A stretch of DNA of 64,000 bases from Chryseobacterium sp. S0630 (GCF_024158915.1 NZ_JAMZGF010000002.1:1-64000); one strand, 5' to 3'; positions 1-8,826 are shown, numbered from the stretch's first letter. Notes: a model not told the origin generated them from the letters alone. Program-made: numbers and translations.

Positions 1-5
1 ATAGG

Positions 6-47
6 AACGGGCTATTATCCTGAGCGTAGTCGAAGGGAGCCCGTTTT
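6..47 (+). terminator. Terminator-like stem with a repeat in its loop
   Basis: Arms AACGGGCT (6-13) and AGCCCGTT (38-45) pair perfectly and are followed by T residues. The 24-nt loop holds a CCTGAGCGTAGTCGAAGG motif that looks like a dispersed repeat. It would terminate a plus-strand gene to the left of the window; that gene is not visible. Confidence 0.45.
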
Positions 48-125
48 AACAATAAGCAAAAAATCCGATGGCTTTAGTCAAAACTTAATACTTGTAAAGT
101 TTTGGCTGAAGCCTTTAATAAGGAA

Positions 126-154
126 ACAAAAAACAAGCGGGCTGAAGCCCGCTT
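126..154 (-). terminator. Rho-independent terminator
   Basis: A perfect palindrome AAGCGGGCT-GA-AGCCCGCTT (135-154) is followed on the minus strand by a T-rich run (A-rich 126-134 on plus). It lies just downstream of the stop codon of the minus-strand SH3-like gene and is well placed to end that transcript. Confidence 0.7.
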
Positions 155-178
155 CTATTGATAATATAATTAAAACTT

Positions 179-1387
179 CTAACAATAAAACATACATTCA
201 TAGCTGAAAAGTTTTCCTTCTTTGAATGTAAAAATAAAGACCCCTGCATCTCCATTCTGAATATAATATTCGTGGGGAGAAGCAATCCAGTGTGTTGAGA
301 GCAAATCTCCAAAACGGGTAACAAAATCCCTTTCATTATAATTGGAATCCATGCGTTCATTTCCGAGAATTACAGCTTCACCGTTGTTAAAAGACATTTT
401 GTAAATACTTCCGGAAATTTTTCCTTTATATTCTTCAAAGGCTACAATAATGTTAGGGTTTTTATAAAAATATTGAGGTTCCCAGCCACATTCAGGGGTA
501 TTGGGAATGTCTTTTACCTTCTGCATTTCCAACTGTTTCACCTGTGCCTCTGTAATTTTTCCATCAAAAAGTTGGGTTTCTTTCCATAGGAAATGCATAT
601 TCAAATCTTTCAGCTTTTTCTCATAGATTTCAGTTTGGGGCTTTTTCGCCAATTGATCTGCCAGAAGAAGTTCAAAATCGATATCTGTTTTTGGATTTTC
701 TATCCCTGAATAAGATTCTTTCCAATAAAGTAATGCTTGTTTAAGATTTTTATCTTCCAGCCATGCTATTTCGCGTAATCTTCCAACCTGAGTCAGTTCT
801 TTTTCCTTGTTCTTTCCTTTTGCAGCCAGATAATCTTTCAGAATTTTGTCGTAGGAAAGTTCTGTTCCCAGGTATTTCATCTGGATATATTCAGGATTTT
901 CGTGGAAATGGTCGCCAATATATACCCATCCATCCTGATATAAAGGAACATAATCAATACAAATCAGTTCATTTAAAGCCGCTTTTCGTGTTGCTGTACT
1001 TTCTGTTGTTGGTCCCTTTCGTACACGTAATTCTGATCCCTGCACATAAAAATGAGGACATTGGTATCCCTCTTTTCCTCTATAGAAATACTGTAGGGGT
1101 TCACCTGCTGATTTTTTTCCACGCATAGACTTTTGGAGTGGCTGGCGGTCTATAAAACCAATATCACCATTGCTTACCTGTACTTTGTATTGTGTTTGGG
1201 TAGAATCCAGAACGTAAACTGGTGCTTCAGTAGAAAAAATTCCCAAAACATCCTTATTGTTTCCATTTTCACGATAAAGGTGACCCCATTCAGAGGTATA
1301 GAGCGGATGTACTCCGGCACTCTGAGCCTTCATATTGTAGAAGCAGCACTGAATGATTCCGGCTGCCAATAGTATCTTATTCAACAT
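179..1387 (-). CDS. Secreted protein with two bacterial SH3-like modules, function unknown
   Basis: The reading frame continues upstream to an ATG at 1459. I choose the ATG at 1387 because it is followed at once by a signal peptide (MLNKILLAAGIIQCC, ending near KAQS), which gives 402 residues. After the signal peptide there is an SH3-like stretch (about residues 27-90). A second one (about 113-160) contains LRVRKGP, close to the LNVRSGP core of SH3_3 domains. The C-terminal 240 residues are not recognised. SH3-like domains in secreted bacterial proteins usually bind peptidoglycan or peptides; a role at the cell envelope is inference only. The gene stands alone, with a 213-bp divergent spacer upstream and a strong terminator downstream. 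Confidence 0.75.
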   Translation of the reverse strand: MLNKILLAAGIIQCCFYNMKAQSAGVHPLYTSEWGHLYRENGNNKDVLGIFSTEAPVYVLDSTQTQYKVQVSNGDIGFIDRQPLQKSMRGKKSAGEPLQYFYRGKEGYQCPHFYVQGSELRVRKGPTTESTATRKAALNELICIDYVPLYQDGWVYIGDHFHENPEYIQMKYLGTELSYDKILKDYLAAKGKNKEKELTQVGRLREIAWLEDKNLKQALLYWKESYSGIENPKTDIDFELLLADQLAKKPQTEIYEKKLKDLNMHFLWKETQLFDGKITEAQVKQLEMQKVKDIPNTPECGWEPQYFYKNPNIIVAFEEYKGKISGSIYKMSFNNGEAVILGNERMDSNYNERDFVTRFGDLLSTHWIASPHEYYIQNGDAGVFIFTFKEGKLFSYECMFYC

Positions 1388-1600
1388 ATTGTAATTTGTA
1401 TCTGCGAAAGTTTCATGCCTTTTACAGAGGTGTTCATAATGGTTTTTATGGTTATTCATTCAAAAATAATGAAAAATGAGAGTTTATCCTAAAGTTATTG
1501 TTATTCAGAATGGGTATAAATTCCATCCTATTCATCTGTTTCCATTGGGTAGCGTAAATAAAAATACTATTTTTATCGCCCAAAAAAGTAAAGACTAAAT

Positions 1601-2092
1601 ATGCCGACTGATGCTTCTCTTAAGCTGATTCCTATGACTACTTTCGTGCTGGAGTATTATTCCCACGAAGGATATGCTGATCTTCAGATTTTGAATCTGA
1701 TGAATAATTATGCCAATTTCTTAAAGAAGCGTCTGACTCTTGGAATGTTTGTTCCCATAGACCGTAAAGGAAATATCCTGAAAGAGCCTAAAAATTATAC
1801 TGAGTGGAAATCTCTTGACCATAATGATGGAAAAAGAACCGATAATGTCGGTTTTGAAGAATATGCTGAATATCAAAAGGCTGAACAGAACTGTATGTTT
1901 GAAGGGTTCAAAGTAGACTACAATGGATATTCAAAAGTGAGAATCATCGCTTCTTATGATCCTTCTATTGAATTGTCTTTTAATAAAAATGATCTGATTC
2001 CTTCGGGATTCAATGATGTAGAATCACTGACTGTGTTTGATGATATCTTTTTAACTTCCAGTGCATTAAAAGCAATTGGAATAAAGAGATAA
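1601..2092 (+). CDS. Hypothetical protein, 163 residues
   Basis: I do not recognise this protein. It has no signal peptide, no membrane segment and no obvious motif. It is rich in acidic and aromatic residues, as expected of a small soluble cytoplasmic protein. Composition and codon use look like those of its neighbours, and no frame on the other strand competes. The start at 1601 is the first ATG; a later in-frame ATG at 1634 (MTTFVLEYY) is possible because no ribosome binding site decides between them. It is divergent from the SH3-like gene and ends 35 bp before the convergent AraC gene, so it is probably transcribed alone. Confidence 0.6.
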   Translation: MPTDASLKLIPMTTFVLEYYSHEGYADLQILNLMNNYANFLKKRLTLGMFVPIDRKGNILKEPKNYTEWKSLDHNDGKRTDNVGFEEYAEYQKAEQNCMFEGFKVDYNGYSKVRIIASYDPSIELSFNKNDLIPSGFNDVESLTVFDDIFLTSSALKAIGIKR

Positions 2093-2127
2093 ATAGTATT
2101 TCCGGTATATATTAAGCTATTACCTTA

Positions 2128-2973
2128 TTATAGTATCTTTTTGAACTCAGAAGGAGACATTTCTTTGTACGCCTTGAATATTTTATTGAAGTGGCTGGCA
2201 TCATTAAAGCCCAGTTTATCAGCAATTTCACTGATATTATAATGACTCTGTAGTAAAAGCTTTTCAGCAGTTTTTATTTTATGCTGTATAATATGATGTT
2301 GGATGGAGAAACCCGTCTGTTTTTTGATGAGTATGCTGATATAGTTCGGAGACAGCATAAATTCTTTGGCAAGGTTTTCAATTTTCATTTTATCGGCATC
2401 CAACGCATTGACATTGATATAATATAAGATCTTCTCAATTCTGCTTACATTTTGAGTGATCCAGTTTTTTGCAGTCGCATTTTGCATCGTATTTCGGATC
2501 AGAATCGTAATAATACTGGAAAAGAGATCAGTCGTTATCTCTTTGTTATAGGTGTTTTTATGGCTGAATTCATACAGAAGAATCCGGGCAAGCTGTAACA
2601 GATGTACCCTATCAGTATTACTCTTAATCACTGATTCATAAACGAAAGAATGATCTTCCATCAGGAGCTGTACCACTTTCTGAAGTTCATTCTTTTTATT
2701 AGACAGCAAATTTTCCCAGATATACTGTTCCGTAAATTTGATATAAATGAATTTCGTTTTGTTTTTAATCGAAAATTCATGGCCATCGCTCGGCCTTAGA
2801 AGAAAAACATCTCCTTTTTTGTATGGGAAAGTAATACTGTTAAGATGATGAAATCCTTTTCCACTTTCTATGATAATCAGCTCATAAAAGTTATGATTAT
2901 GATACTCAACATCCCAATTTTCTTTTTCAATACTGAAAACATTGAAAGAATTAAAATTTACAATTCGCTTCAT
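2128..2973 (-). CDS. AraC-family transcriptional regulator with N-terminal cupin
   Basis: The frame is open upstream to 3168, but that extension overlaps the divergent deacetylase gene and contains no domain. The ATG at 2973 (MKRIVNFNSF) gives a normal 281-residue AraC protein. Residues about 15-70 form a cupin-like ligand-binding part (HNHNFYEL, GDVFLLRPSDGHEF). Residues about 185-281 hold the two helix-turn-helix motifs, including ISEIADKLGFNDASHFNKIF, the usual signature of the second one. The 90-bp divergent spacer to the polysaccharide deacetylase suggests that it regulates that gene or itself. Its ligand is unknown. Confidence 0.85.
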   Translation of the reverse strand: MKRIVNFNSFNVFSIEKENWDVEYHNHNFYELIIIESGKGFHHLNSITFPYKKGDVFLLRPSDGHEFSIKNKTKFIYIKFTEQYIWENLLSNKKNELQKVVQLLMEDHSFVYESVIKSNTDRVHLLQLARILLYEFSHKNTYNKEITTDLFSSIITILIRNTMQNATAKNWITQNVSRIEKILYYINVNALDADKMKIENLAKEFMLSPNYISILIKKQTGFSIQHHIIQHKIKTAEKLLLQSHYNISEIADKLGFNDASHFNKIFKAYKEMSPSEFKKIL

Positions 2974-3063
2974 AGAAGAATGGATTTTTACAAATTTACC
3001 ATTAATTTTTACAATATCTACTGATGGATTATTGATCAAATTTGTACTATCAATACATTCAAA

Positions 3064-4047
3064 ATGAAATATATAAAACAATCCGTATTGCTGCTTGCTT
3101 CCACCATTGCTTTGATGTCCTTTTCTGATCGTCATGATGGTGATAAAACTGATAAAAAACAACAGCATAAAACACAGGTTTCAACTAAAAAATACTGGCC
3201 CAACGGAGCTCAATTGGTTATTTCTGTTTCCATGCAGTTTGAAACCGGAGGGCAGCCGGAAGGTGCAGAAAGTCCGTTCAGCGGAACACCTCTGCCTAAA
3301 GGTCAACCCGATCTTCCGGCAGAAAGCTGGTATCGTTACGGTGGAAATGAAGGAATTTATCGTATGCTTGATCTATGGAAAAAATATAATATTAAAGTAA
3401 CCTCTCATGTAGTGGGAACCGCTGCTGAAAGATATCCTGAAGTCGCCAAAGCTATTGCCAACGGTGGTCATGAGATTGCAGCCCATGGTATTGCCTGGGA
3501 CAACCAGTGGAATAAAAGTTATACTGATGAACTGAATTTTGTAAAGGAAGGTGTAGATGTCGTTGAAAAGATTACAGGGCAGAAAGCTGTTGGTTATAAT
3601 GCGAATTGGCTTAGACGAAGTCCAAATACCCTTAAAGTATTGCAGGATCTTGGTTTTCTGTATCATATCGATGACTTAAGCCATGATGAACCCTTTATTA
3701 CTAAAGTAAAAGGGAAAAATTTTGTGGTCATTCCTTATACATTACGTAACAATGATATTGTTAATATTGAAGGAAAACATTGGAGTCCTGATCAGTTTTT
3801 AGCACAGCTGAAATTTGAGTTTGACCGTCTTTATGAAGAAGGTGCATCTAAAAGAAGAATGATGAGTATCAGTTTTCATGACAGAATTGGTGGAACACCC
3901 GCAATGGTTCATACCATGGAAGAGTTTATTAAATACACCAAAGAAAAACAGGGCGTAGTGTTTATGAGAAAAGATGATATTGCCAAAATGGTGATGAATG
4001 ATCCTGATACCCCTATTGATAACAGTGAAGAAAAGTTTAATAAGTGA
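3064..4047 (+). CDS. Secreted polysaccharide deacetylase family protein (PuuE/HpPgdA-like)
   Basis: A 327-residue protein with an N-terminal signal peptide (KQSVLLLASTIALMSF) and a NodB-type fold over about residues 50-300. Visible family motifs are RYGGNEGIYRMLDLWKKY, a metal-binding GHEIAAHG (His-x3-x-His), DNQW, and ISFHDRIGG near the end. The first strand reads SVSMQFETGG, with Glu where NodB enzymes have Asp-x-Asp, as in the PuuE and HpPgdA subfamily. The family hydrolyses C-N bonds, either N-acetyl groups of glycans or cyclic amides; the actual substrate cannot be told. It is divergent from an AraC regulator and 100 bp upstream of a DoxX gene. Confidence 0.8.
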   Translation: MKYIKQSVLLLASTIALMSFSDRHDGDKTDKKQQHKTQVSTKKYWPNGAQLVISVSMQFETGGQPEGAESPFSGTPLPKGQPDLPAESWYRYGGNEGIYRMLDLWKKYNIKVTSHVVGTAAERYPEVAKAIANGGHEIAAHGIAWDNQWNKSYTDELNFVKEGVDVVEKITGQKAVGYNANWLRRSPNTLKVLQDLGFLYHIDDLSHDEPFITKVKGKNFVVIPYTLRNNDIVNIEGKHWSPDQFLAQLKFEFDRLYEEGASKRRMMSISFHDRIGGTPAMVHTMEEFIKYTKEKQGVVFMRKDDIAKMVMNDPDTPIDNSEEKFNK

Positions 4048-4054
4048 TAAGTAA

Positions 4055-4130
4055 GGAAGCTGGAAGCAGGAAGCTATCGAAGTCTGTAAAGTAGTTTTAT
4101 AACTTGTATAACTTCCATCTTCGCTCTTCC
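4055..4130. repeat. Short imperfect inverted repeat
   Basis: Arms 4055-4073 and 4112-4130 match at 14 of 19 positions when one is reverse-complemented (GGAAGCTGGAAG against CTTCCATCTTC-type sequence). It fills the space between the deacetylase and doxX genes. Similar GAAGTTGGAAG words occur near 23,390 and 8,600, suggesting a degenerate dispersed element. Confidence 0.4.
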
Positions 4131-4147
4131 ATCCTAAAAATACCTCT

Positions 4148-4534
4148 ATGAATACAAAAACAGCTTATTTTTTCCTTCGTGTATCTATGGGAATCAACCT
4201 TTTAGGACACGGATTGGTTCGTCTCGTAAAATTACAGGACTTTGCATCAGGAATGATGAAAGGTTTTGAAACCAGCTGGCTTCCGCAGCCGTTGGTGCAT
4301 CTTTTTGGAGTTATACTCCCCTTTTTAGAATTTATCATCGGATTATTGCTGATGATAGGTTTTAAAACCCGTATTGCCACCATAGCCGGAGCTTCTCTGA
4401 TTATCCTGTTGCTTTTTGGAAGCAGCACTGTCGAAAACTGGGAGGCAATGGGCATTCAGATGATTTACGCAGGTTTGTTCTACATTCTGATCAGCAGAAT
4501 TGAGGATAATTTTCTGGCATTGGACAGGAAGTGA
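4148..4534 (+). CDS. DoxX family membrane protein
   Basis: A 128-residue protein with four predicted membrane helices. The DoxX pattern is visible: RVSMGINLLGHGLVR in helix 1, EFIIGLLLMIGFKTRIA between helices 2 and 3, then two further hydrophobic helices. DoxX-type proteins are small inner-membrane proteins linked in various bacteria to quinone or thiol redox reactions, but most have no known function. It follows the deacetylase on the same strand after a 100-bp repeat-containing spacer. Nothing here defines a partner. A second DoxX gene lies at 8,012 and a third DoxX-like protein at 39,950. Confidence 0.8.
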   Translation: MNTKTAYFFLRVSMGINLLGHGLVRLVKLQDFASGMMKGFETSWLPQPLVHLFGVILPFLEFIIGLLLMIGFKTRIATIAGASLIILLLFGSSTVENWEAMGIQMIYAGLFYILISRIEDNFLALDRK

Positions 4535-4774
4535 TAAAGAACAACGAAAGAGATTAAGGTTGGGAAAGAAAAGGAAACGAAGAGAATAAGAATATCATTC
4601 AAATTTTGTTAGCTTTTATTTCCCGGCTTTTTACATGATCTGAGATTATGTTACAACTTCCATGGATTCTGCTACTCTATTTTTATATTTATGCCCGAAT
4701 TTTGCATTAGAAATAAAAGCAATTGAAAGTAATTCGTTTATTTTCAATGTAGTAAAACAACTTTAAAATAGAAA
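4535..4774. other. Intergenic spacer, no gene seen
   Basis: A 240-bp AT-rich gap between doxX and the Rossmann-fold reductase. No convincing open frame or strong hairpin was seen. It presumably holds the promoter of the reductase gene, but no clear TAnnTTTG box was found. Confidence 0.4.
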
Positions 4775-5713
4775 ATGATGCAAACCATATTAGGAGCCAA
4801 TGGACAGATTGGCGAAGAGCTGGCAAGAGAACTGAAACGACATTATACCTCGGATATCCGTATAGTCAGCCGAAATGCTAAAAAAGTAAATGATACTGAC
4901 ATTGTTTTTTCCGCAGATTTATCAGACAGAGAAAAGGCGATTGAAGCTGTGAAAGGAAGTGAAATTGCTTACTTTACCCTTGGACTTCCTATGGATACAG
5001 AGCTGTGGGAAAAGCAATTCGTGGTCATCATGAAAAACGTTATTGAAGCTTGTAAAATCAATGGTACCAAGCTCGTGTTTTTTGATAACACCTATATGTA
5101 TCCTCAAAATAATAAGGTTTTAACGGAAGAAACCCCATTTGCTCCTGTAGGACGAAAAGGAATGATAAGAAAACAGATGACAGAAATGCTTTTAAAAGAG
5201 ATGAAAGCAGGAACAATAGAAGCTGTCATTTGCAGGGCTCCTGAATTTTATGGTCCCGGAAAAACGCAGAGTATTACCAATAGTCTTATTTTAAATGCTA
5301 TTAAAGAAGATAAAAAGCTGAAAGTTCCTTTAAGAGATGACCAATTAAGAAGCCTGATCTGGACTCCGGATGCAAGCCGTGCAACTGCTTTAATAGGAAA
5401 TACTCCGGATGCTTATGGACAGACGTGGCATTTACCTATAGATGATCATAAACTGACTTATAAAGAATTCATTGCGTTGGCTTCTCAGATCTATGGAAAA
5501 GAGTTCAGGTATTCTGTTATTCCGAAACTGGCTTTTACCATAGGATCTTTATTCAACAAAAATGCAAAAGAATTACAGGAATTACTTCCAAGATACCAAT
5601 ATGATAATCTCTTTGATGATTCAAAATTCAGGAAAAGATTCCCAAAATTCCCTGTAACGACCTACAGACAGGGAATCGAAGAGATTAAAAAAGAACAGCA
5701 AACGACACAATAA
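4775..5713 (+). CDS. NAD(P)-dependent epimerase/reductase of the extended SDR family
   Basis: A 312-residue protein beginning with the dinucleotide-binding motif ILGANGQIGEEL (GxxGxxG) at residues 5-16. An aspartate-rich second strand and a VFFDNTYMY segment correspond to the SDR active-site strand. The later IEAVICRAPEFYGPG is the usual substrate-side loop of NAD-dependent epimerases. Its size fits atypical extended SDRs (NmrA/isoflavone-reductase-like or epimerase-like). The substrate is unknown. It lies upstream of an AraC regulator and a DJ-1/PfpI protein on the same strand, separated from the AraC gene by a copy of the 68-bp repeat. Confidence 0.8.
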   Translation: MMQTILGANGQIGEELARELKRHYTSDIRIVSRNAKKVNDTDIVFSADLSDREKAIEAVKGSEIAYFTLGLPMDTELWEKQFVVIMKNVIEACKINGTKLVFFDNTYMYPQNNKVLTEETPFAPVGRKGMIRKQMTEMLLKEMKAGTIEAVICRAPEFYGPGKTQSITNSLILNAIKEDKKLKVPLRDDQLRSLIWTPDASRATALIGNTPDAYGQTWHLPIDDHKLTYKEFIALASQIYGKEFRYSVIPKLAFTIGSLFNKNAKELQELLPRYQYDNLFDDSKFRKRFPKFPVTTYRQGIEEIKKEQQTTQ

Positions 5714-5754
5714 TCCCTTAAAATAAGTAACTTAGAAACACCAATACCACAACC

Positions 5755-5821
5755 GAAGGACAAAATATTCCCCTCCTGTGGAGGGGTGGCGAAAATTCAA
5801 AGAATTTTTGACGGGGTGGTT
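5755..5821 (+). repeat. Dispersed palindromic repeat, copy 1
   Basis: Begins GAAGGAC, then a CCCCTCC/GGAGGGG hairpin, then AAAATTC-AAA-GAATTTT, ending GACGGGGTGGTT. The same order is found at 13,533, 23,416 (inverted), 37,955 and 56,581. It sits between the reductase gene and the AraC gene. Confidence 0.9.
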
Positions 5822-5847
5822 AAAGATAAATTTAAACAAATAAGGAA

Positions 5848-6756
5848 ATGAAATCTCCCGAAAAAGTAACATCCATCACTGCATTACACAAATTCCTGAA
5901 CTTGAAAAGACCTTCCAACCCGTTGATCAGTGTATTTGATTTTAATGAAGTGAATATAGATCCGGAAACCATTCTGAGTGCCATAACCACAGATTTTTAT
6001 GTGATTTCCATTAAAAAAGACTGTGCAGGAAGATGTAAATACGGGCAGCATTATTATGATTTTGAGGATGGAATCATGTATTTCATTGCTCCTCATCAGG
6101 TACTTCAGTTTGAAGATATTCTGCTTTCTGAAGTGAGAGGAAATGTACTCGTTATTCATCCTGATTTTCTGCAGGGATATCCGTTAGCTTCAGCTATAAA
6201 AAATTATGGCTATTTCTCCTATACAGCCAATGAAGCCCTTTATCTTTCTGAGAAAGAAGAAAAATCGGTAACAGATATCATAGACAATATCAACAGAGAA
6301 ATTGAGGCCAATATGGATGGCTTTACTCAGGATTTGTTGGTGTCTAACATTGATTTATTGTTAAAATACTGTGACAGGTTCTACAACCGTCAGTTTTTAA
6401 CCCGGAAAAAAGTGAATCACGATCTTTTGACCCAGCTTGAAATGTTGCTCAATGATTATTTTAAAAATGAAAAACTATTGATTAACGGGATTCCTACGGT
6501 ACAATTCGTGGCAGCACAGATGAATATAAGCTCTAATTATCTGAGTGATATGCTGAGAGTTCATACAGGGCAGACCACGCAGCAGCATATTCAGAACAGA
6601 ATGATTGAAAAGGCAAAAGAATTGCTTTCTACCACCACAATGTCGGTTTCTGAGATTGCTTATAATTTAGGATTTGAACATCCTCAGTCTTTTCACCGCT
6701 TATTTAAAAACCAGACCGCTGTTTCTCCTTTAGAATTCAGAAAATCTTTTAATTAA
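5848..6756 (+). CDS. AraC-family transcriptional regulator
   Basis: A 302-residue protein. The N-terminal half (about 1-170) is a ligand-binding or dimerisation domain, with a cysteine pair in KKDCAGRCKYG near residues 52-56 that might be redox- or electrophile-sensitive (inference). The C-terminal 100 residues contain the paired AraC helix-turn-helix motifs, with VSEIAYNLGFEHPQSFHRLF and the closing SPLEFRK. The next gene (DJ-1/PfpI) starts 7 bp after its stop codon, so the two are probably co-transcribed. Confidence 0.85.
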   Translation: MKSPEKVTSITALHKFLNLKRPSNPLISVFDFNEVNIDPETILSAITTDFYVISIKKDCAGRCKYGQHYYDFEDGIMYFIAPHQVLQFEDILLSEVRGNVLVIHPDFLQGYPLASAIKNYGYFSYTANEALYLSEKEEKSVTDIIDNINREIEANMDGFTQDLLVSNIDLLLKYCDRFYNRQFLTRKKVNHDLLTQLEMLLNDYFKNEKLLINGIPTVQFVAAQMNISSNYLSDMLRVHTGQTTQQHIQNRMIEKAKELLSTTTMSVSEIAYNLGFEHPQSFHRLFKNQTAVSPLEFRKSFN

Positions 6757-6763
6757 AGGGCTC

Positions 6764-7453
6764 ATGATGAAAAATATCTTATTAATTGTAACAAACGTAG
6801 ATCAATATGCCAGTGGCAACTTTAAAACAGGCTTATGGCTGAGCGAGCTTACTCATATTTATCATATGGCAAAGGAAAAAGGATGGCAAATTAGCATATC
6901 TTCTCCTAAAGGTGGAAATACTCCTATTGATCCGGAAAGTTTAAAACCGCTGGTACTTGACAATCTTTCAAAAGGCTATTATGAAAATCCGGAATTTATG
7001 AATGAATTGGCCCATACGAAGAGCCTTGATGAGATAAAGAATAATTCTTTCGACTGTATTTATCTTGCAGGAGGACATGCAACCATGTATGATTTTCCTG
7101 ACAATACTACTTTACAGGAAATTCTCAGAGATCAGTATGAAAGTAATAAAATGGTGGCTGCAATCTGTCATGGCGTCGGAGGATTACTGAATGTAAGACT
7201 TTCCAATGGAGAGTATATGATTAAAGGTAAAAACATCACCGGATTTGACTGGTTTGAAGAAACATTAGCCAGAAGAAAAAACGAAGTTCCTTTTAATCTT
7301 GAAGCGGCCCTTAAAGAACGAAATGTACATTATAAAAAAGCATTTATTCCTATGACATCCAATGTGGTGGTTGATGGCAATTTGATCACAGGACAAAATC
7401 CCTTCAGTTCTAAAGAAATGGCCAAAACAATCATTCATGAGCTTGAGGAATAA
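6764..7453 (+). CDS. DJ-1/PfpI family protein (class I glutamine amidotransferase-like)
   Basis: A 229-residue protein. A nucleophile elbow is visible in VAAICHGVGG, with the candidate catalytic Cys followed by His. Upstream, FDCIYLAGGHATMYDFPDN matches the DJ-1/Hsp31 subgroup, and FKTGLWLSEL is the typical N-terminal segment. Family members act as glyoxalase III or deglycase-like enzymes, chaperones or amidases; which of these applies is not resolvable here. It is coupled to the AraC gene (7-bp gap) and is near the reductase, so a small electrophile or carbonyl stress unit is a reasonable inference. Confidence 0.82.
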   Translation: MMKNILLIVTNVDQYASGNFKTGLWLSELTHIYHMAKEKGWQISISSPKGGNTPIDPESLKPLVLDNLSKGYYENPEFMNELAHTKSLDEIKNNSFDCIYLAGGHATMYDFPDNTTLQEILRDQYESNKMVAAICHGVGGLLNVRLSNGEYMIKGKNITGFDWFEETLARRKNEVPFNLEAALKERNVHYKKAFIPMTSNVVVDGNLITGQNPFSSKEMAKTIIHELEE

Positions 7454-8011
7454 CGATGCATGTAAAAATCAGCTATGAATATTTTACTATATTTGTCTTC
7501 ATTCTATGCAGTTTATGGGGAAAAGAAACGGATTATGGCAGTATATACAGGTATTTAATATATGTGTAATCTTACTCCATTTGATAATCCTAAAAACTGA
7601 AAATTCCCGTTTTTCTTCTATCAATACTAAACAGCATTACAGTCAGGAAGCGACTTCTCATAAAAAATGCAATAAGATTTATCTGGAAGAAAATAACAGA
7701 ACGCCAATACCATGCAACAGTAATTATTGTTTCAGCTTCTCACCATGTTTTACAGCTTCTTTTTATTCTTTTACATTTGAAAAATTTATGGATCAGGAAA
7801 TAAACAACCGTTATTTCTTGTATGACGATCCACCCTATTCTTCATTTTTTAATTCTATCTGGATACCTCCGAAAATATAATTCAGAACGTTTTATTTTAC
7901 TGATTTCTGAAAATTATATAAGAAATCCAATTATCTCATCAAAATCACATGAGCAGCTGTTGTTCATGGTTTTACCATGTGAATCTAATCAATCAATGAA
8001 TTAAAAAAATA
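7454..8011. other. Intergenic region with one doubtful open frame
   Basis: A 558-bp gap. An open frame at 7506-7880 (+, 124 codons) has one hydrophobic segment near its start (FNICVILLHLIIL) but no domain, unusual Cys and Phe content and no ribosome binding site. I regard it as probably non-coding or a decayed gene. The last 60 bp before 8012 presumably hold the doxX promoter. Confidence 0.35.
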
Positions 8012-8506
8012 ATGAAAACAATACTATCAAACTTCGAAAAAAATACAGTCAATATCTACGTAATATGCAGAATACTCATTGGATTATTCTTTTTTATAGC
8101 AGGTTTCAACAAACTTTTCCATCCTATCTTTCAAGGGTATATGTTTAATACAATCAGTACAATTGGATTTCCGTTTCCACAGTTTACAGCCAATTTTACT
8201 GCTTTCTGTGAATGTATATTCGGATTATTTTTAATGCTGGGTTTCTGGACGAGAATAAGCTCCGTATTTTTAATTATTATTATACTTGTTGCCTTATTCA
8301 CACATGATCTGAGTACTATTCCAAAGGAACTTATTCCTATAAAATCTGAAACCGGAGTTTATGAAATGGATCCTTTTACCTGGCTGAGCTATTTTCTTTA
8401 TCTGCCTCAGACCTTGTATCTTCTGCTTTTGCTCCTCTTCCTGTTTCAGGGATGTTCAGGCTTTGGACTTGATACTTTCTTAAAAACAAAATCTGGAAAT
8501 AATTAA
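8012..8506 (+). CDS. DoxX family membrane protein
   Basis: A 164-residue protein with four hydrophobic helices. Helix 1 carries RILIGLFFFIAGFNKLFHP, and the segment between helices 2 and 3 carries ECIFGLFLMLGFWTRISS, both typical of DoxX proteins. A periplasmic or cytoplasmic loop of about 40 residues (THDLSTIPKELIPIKSE...) separates helices 3 and 4, making it longer than the DoxX gene at 4,148. It stands alone, with a terminator 8 bp after the stop codon. Function unknown. Confidence 0.8.
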   Translation: MKTILSNFEKNTVNIYVICRILIGLFFFIAGFNKLFHPIFQGYMFNTISTIGFPFPQFTANFTAFCECIFGLFLMLGFWTRISSVFLIIIILVALFTHDLSTIPKELIPIKSETGVYEMDPFTWLSYFLYLPQTLYLLLLLLFLFQGCSGFGLDTFLKTKSGNN

Positions 8507-8513
8507 TTTCTTA

Positions 8514-8545
8514 AAACAGTTCTCTTTTTTGGGAGCTGTTTTTTT
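8514..8545 (+). terminator. Rho-independent terminator after doxX
   Basis: AAACAGTTCTC (8514-8524) pairs with GGGAGCTGTTT, including wobble pairs, and is followed by a run of T residues. It lies directly downstream of the DoxX stop codon. Confidence 0.7.
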
Positions 8546-8547
8546 GT

Positions 8548-8826
8548 TGAATAATCGCAAGGGCGCAAAGATTTTTTTAATTTTATGTGAAATTTTTAAG
8601 TCGCAAGAACATTCCAACTTCGCTCAATATGAGATTTTCAGAAAATGAAGTATTATTAATTTTTCTCGCAGATGATACAGATTATGCAGATTTTTTATTA
8701 AGATCTGCATAATCTGTAAAATCAGCGTGAGATAAAAAACGAAGTATGCTGTATTCAATTTTATCGGAGATAAAATCCTTGCGCCTTATAGCAGATCATT
8801 TTATGTAATTTTGCGCCTTTGCGTAC
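8548..8826. repeat. Degenerate element with nested inverted repeats
   Basis: The outer arms CGCAAGGGCGCAAAG (near 8551) and TTTGCGCCTTTGCG-type sequence (near 8808) are inverted. Inside is a second inverted pair, 8664-8691 against 8703-8732 (TCTCGCAGAT... against ...GCGTGAGA). The word ATTTTATCGGAGATAAAATC near 8757 recurs inverted in the element at 57,799. The rest of the gap to 9043 shows nothing further. Confidence 0.65.

Noticed and set aside
763..1372. Plus-strand open frames opposite the SH3-like gene
   Set aside because: They mirror a well-supported minus-strand coding frame with signal peptide and domains.
2974..3168. N-terminal extension of the AraC gene to an upstream ATG
   Set aside because: It overlaps the divergent deacetylase gene and its signal peptide codons, has no domain, and the ATG at 2973 gives the normal family length.
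7506..7880. 124-codon open frame as a real gene
   Set aside because: No domain, odd composition, no start signal; kept only as a doubtful note in the spacer.
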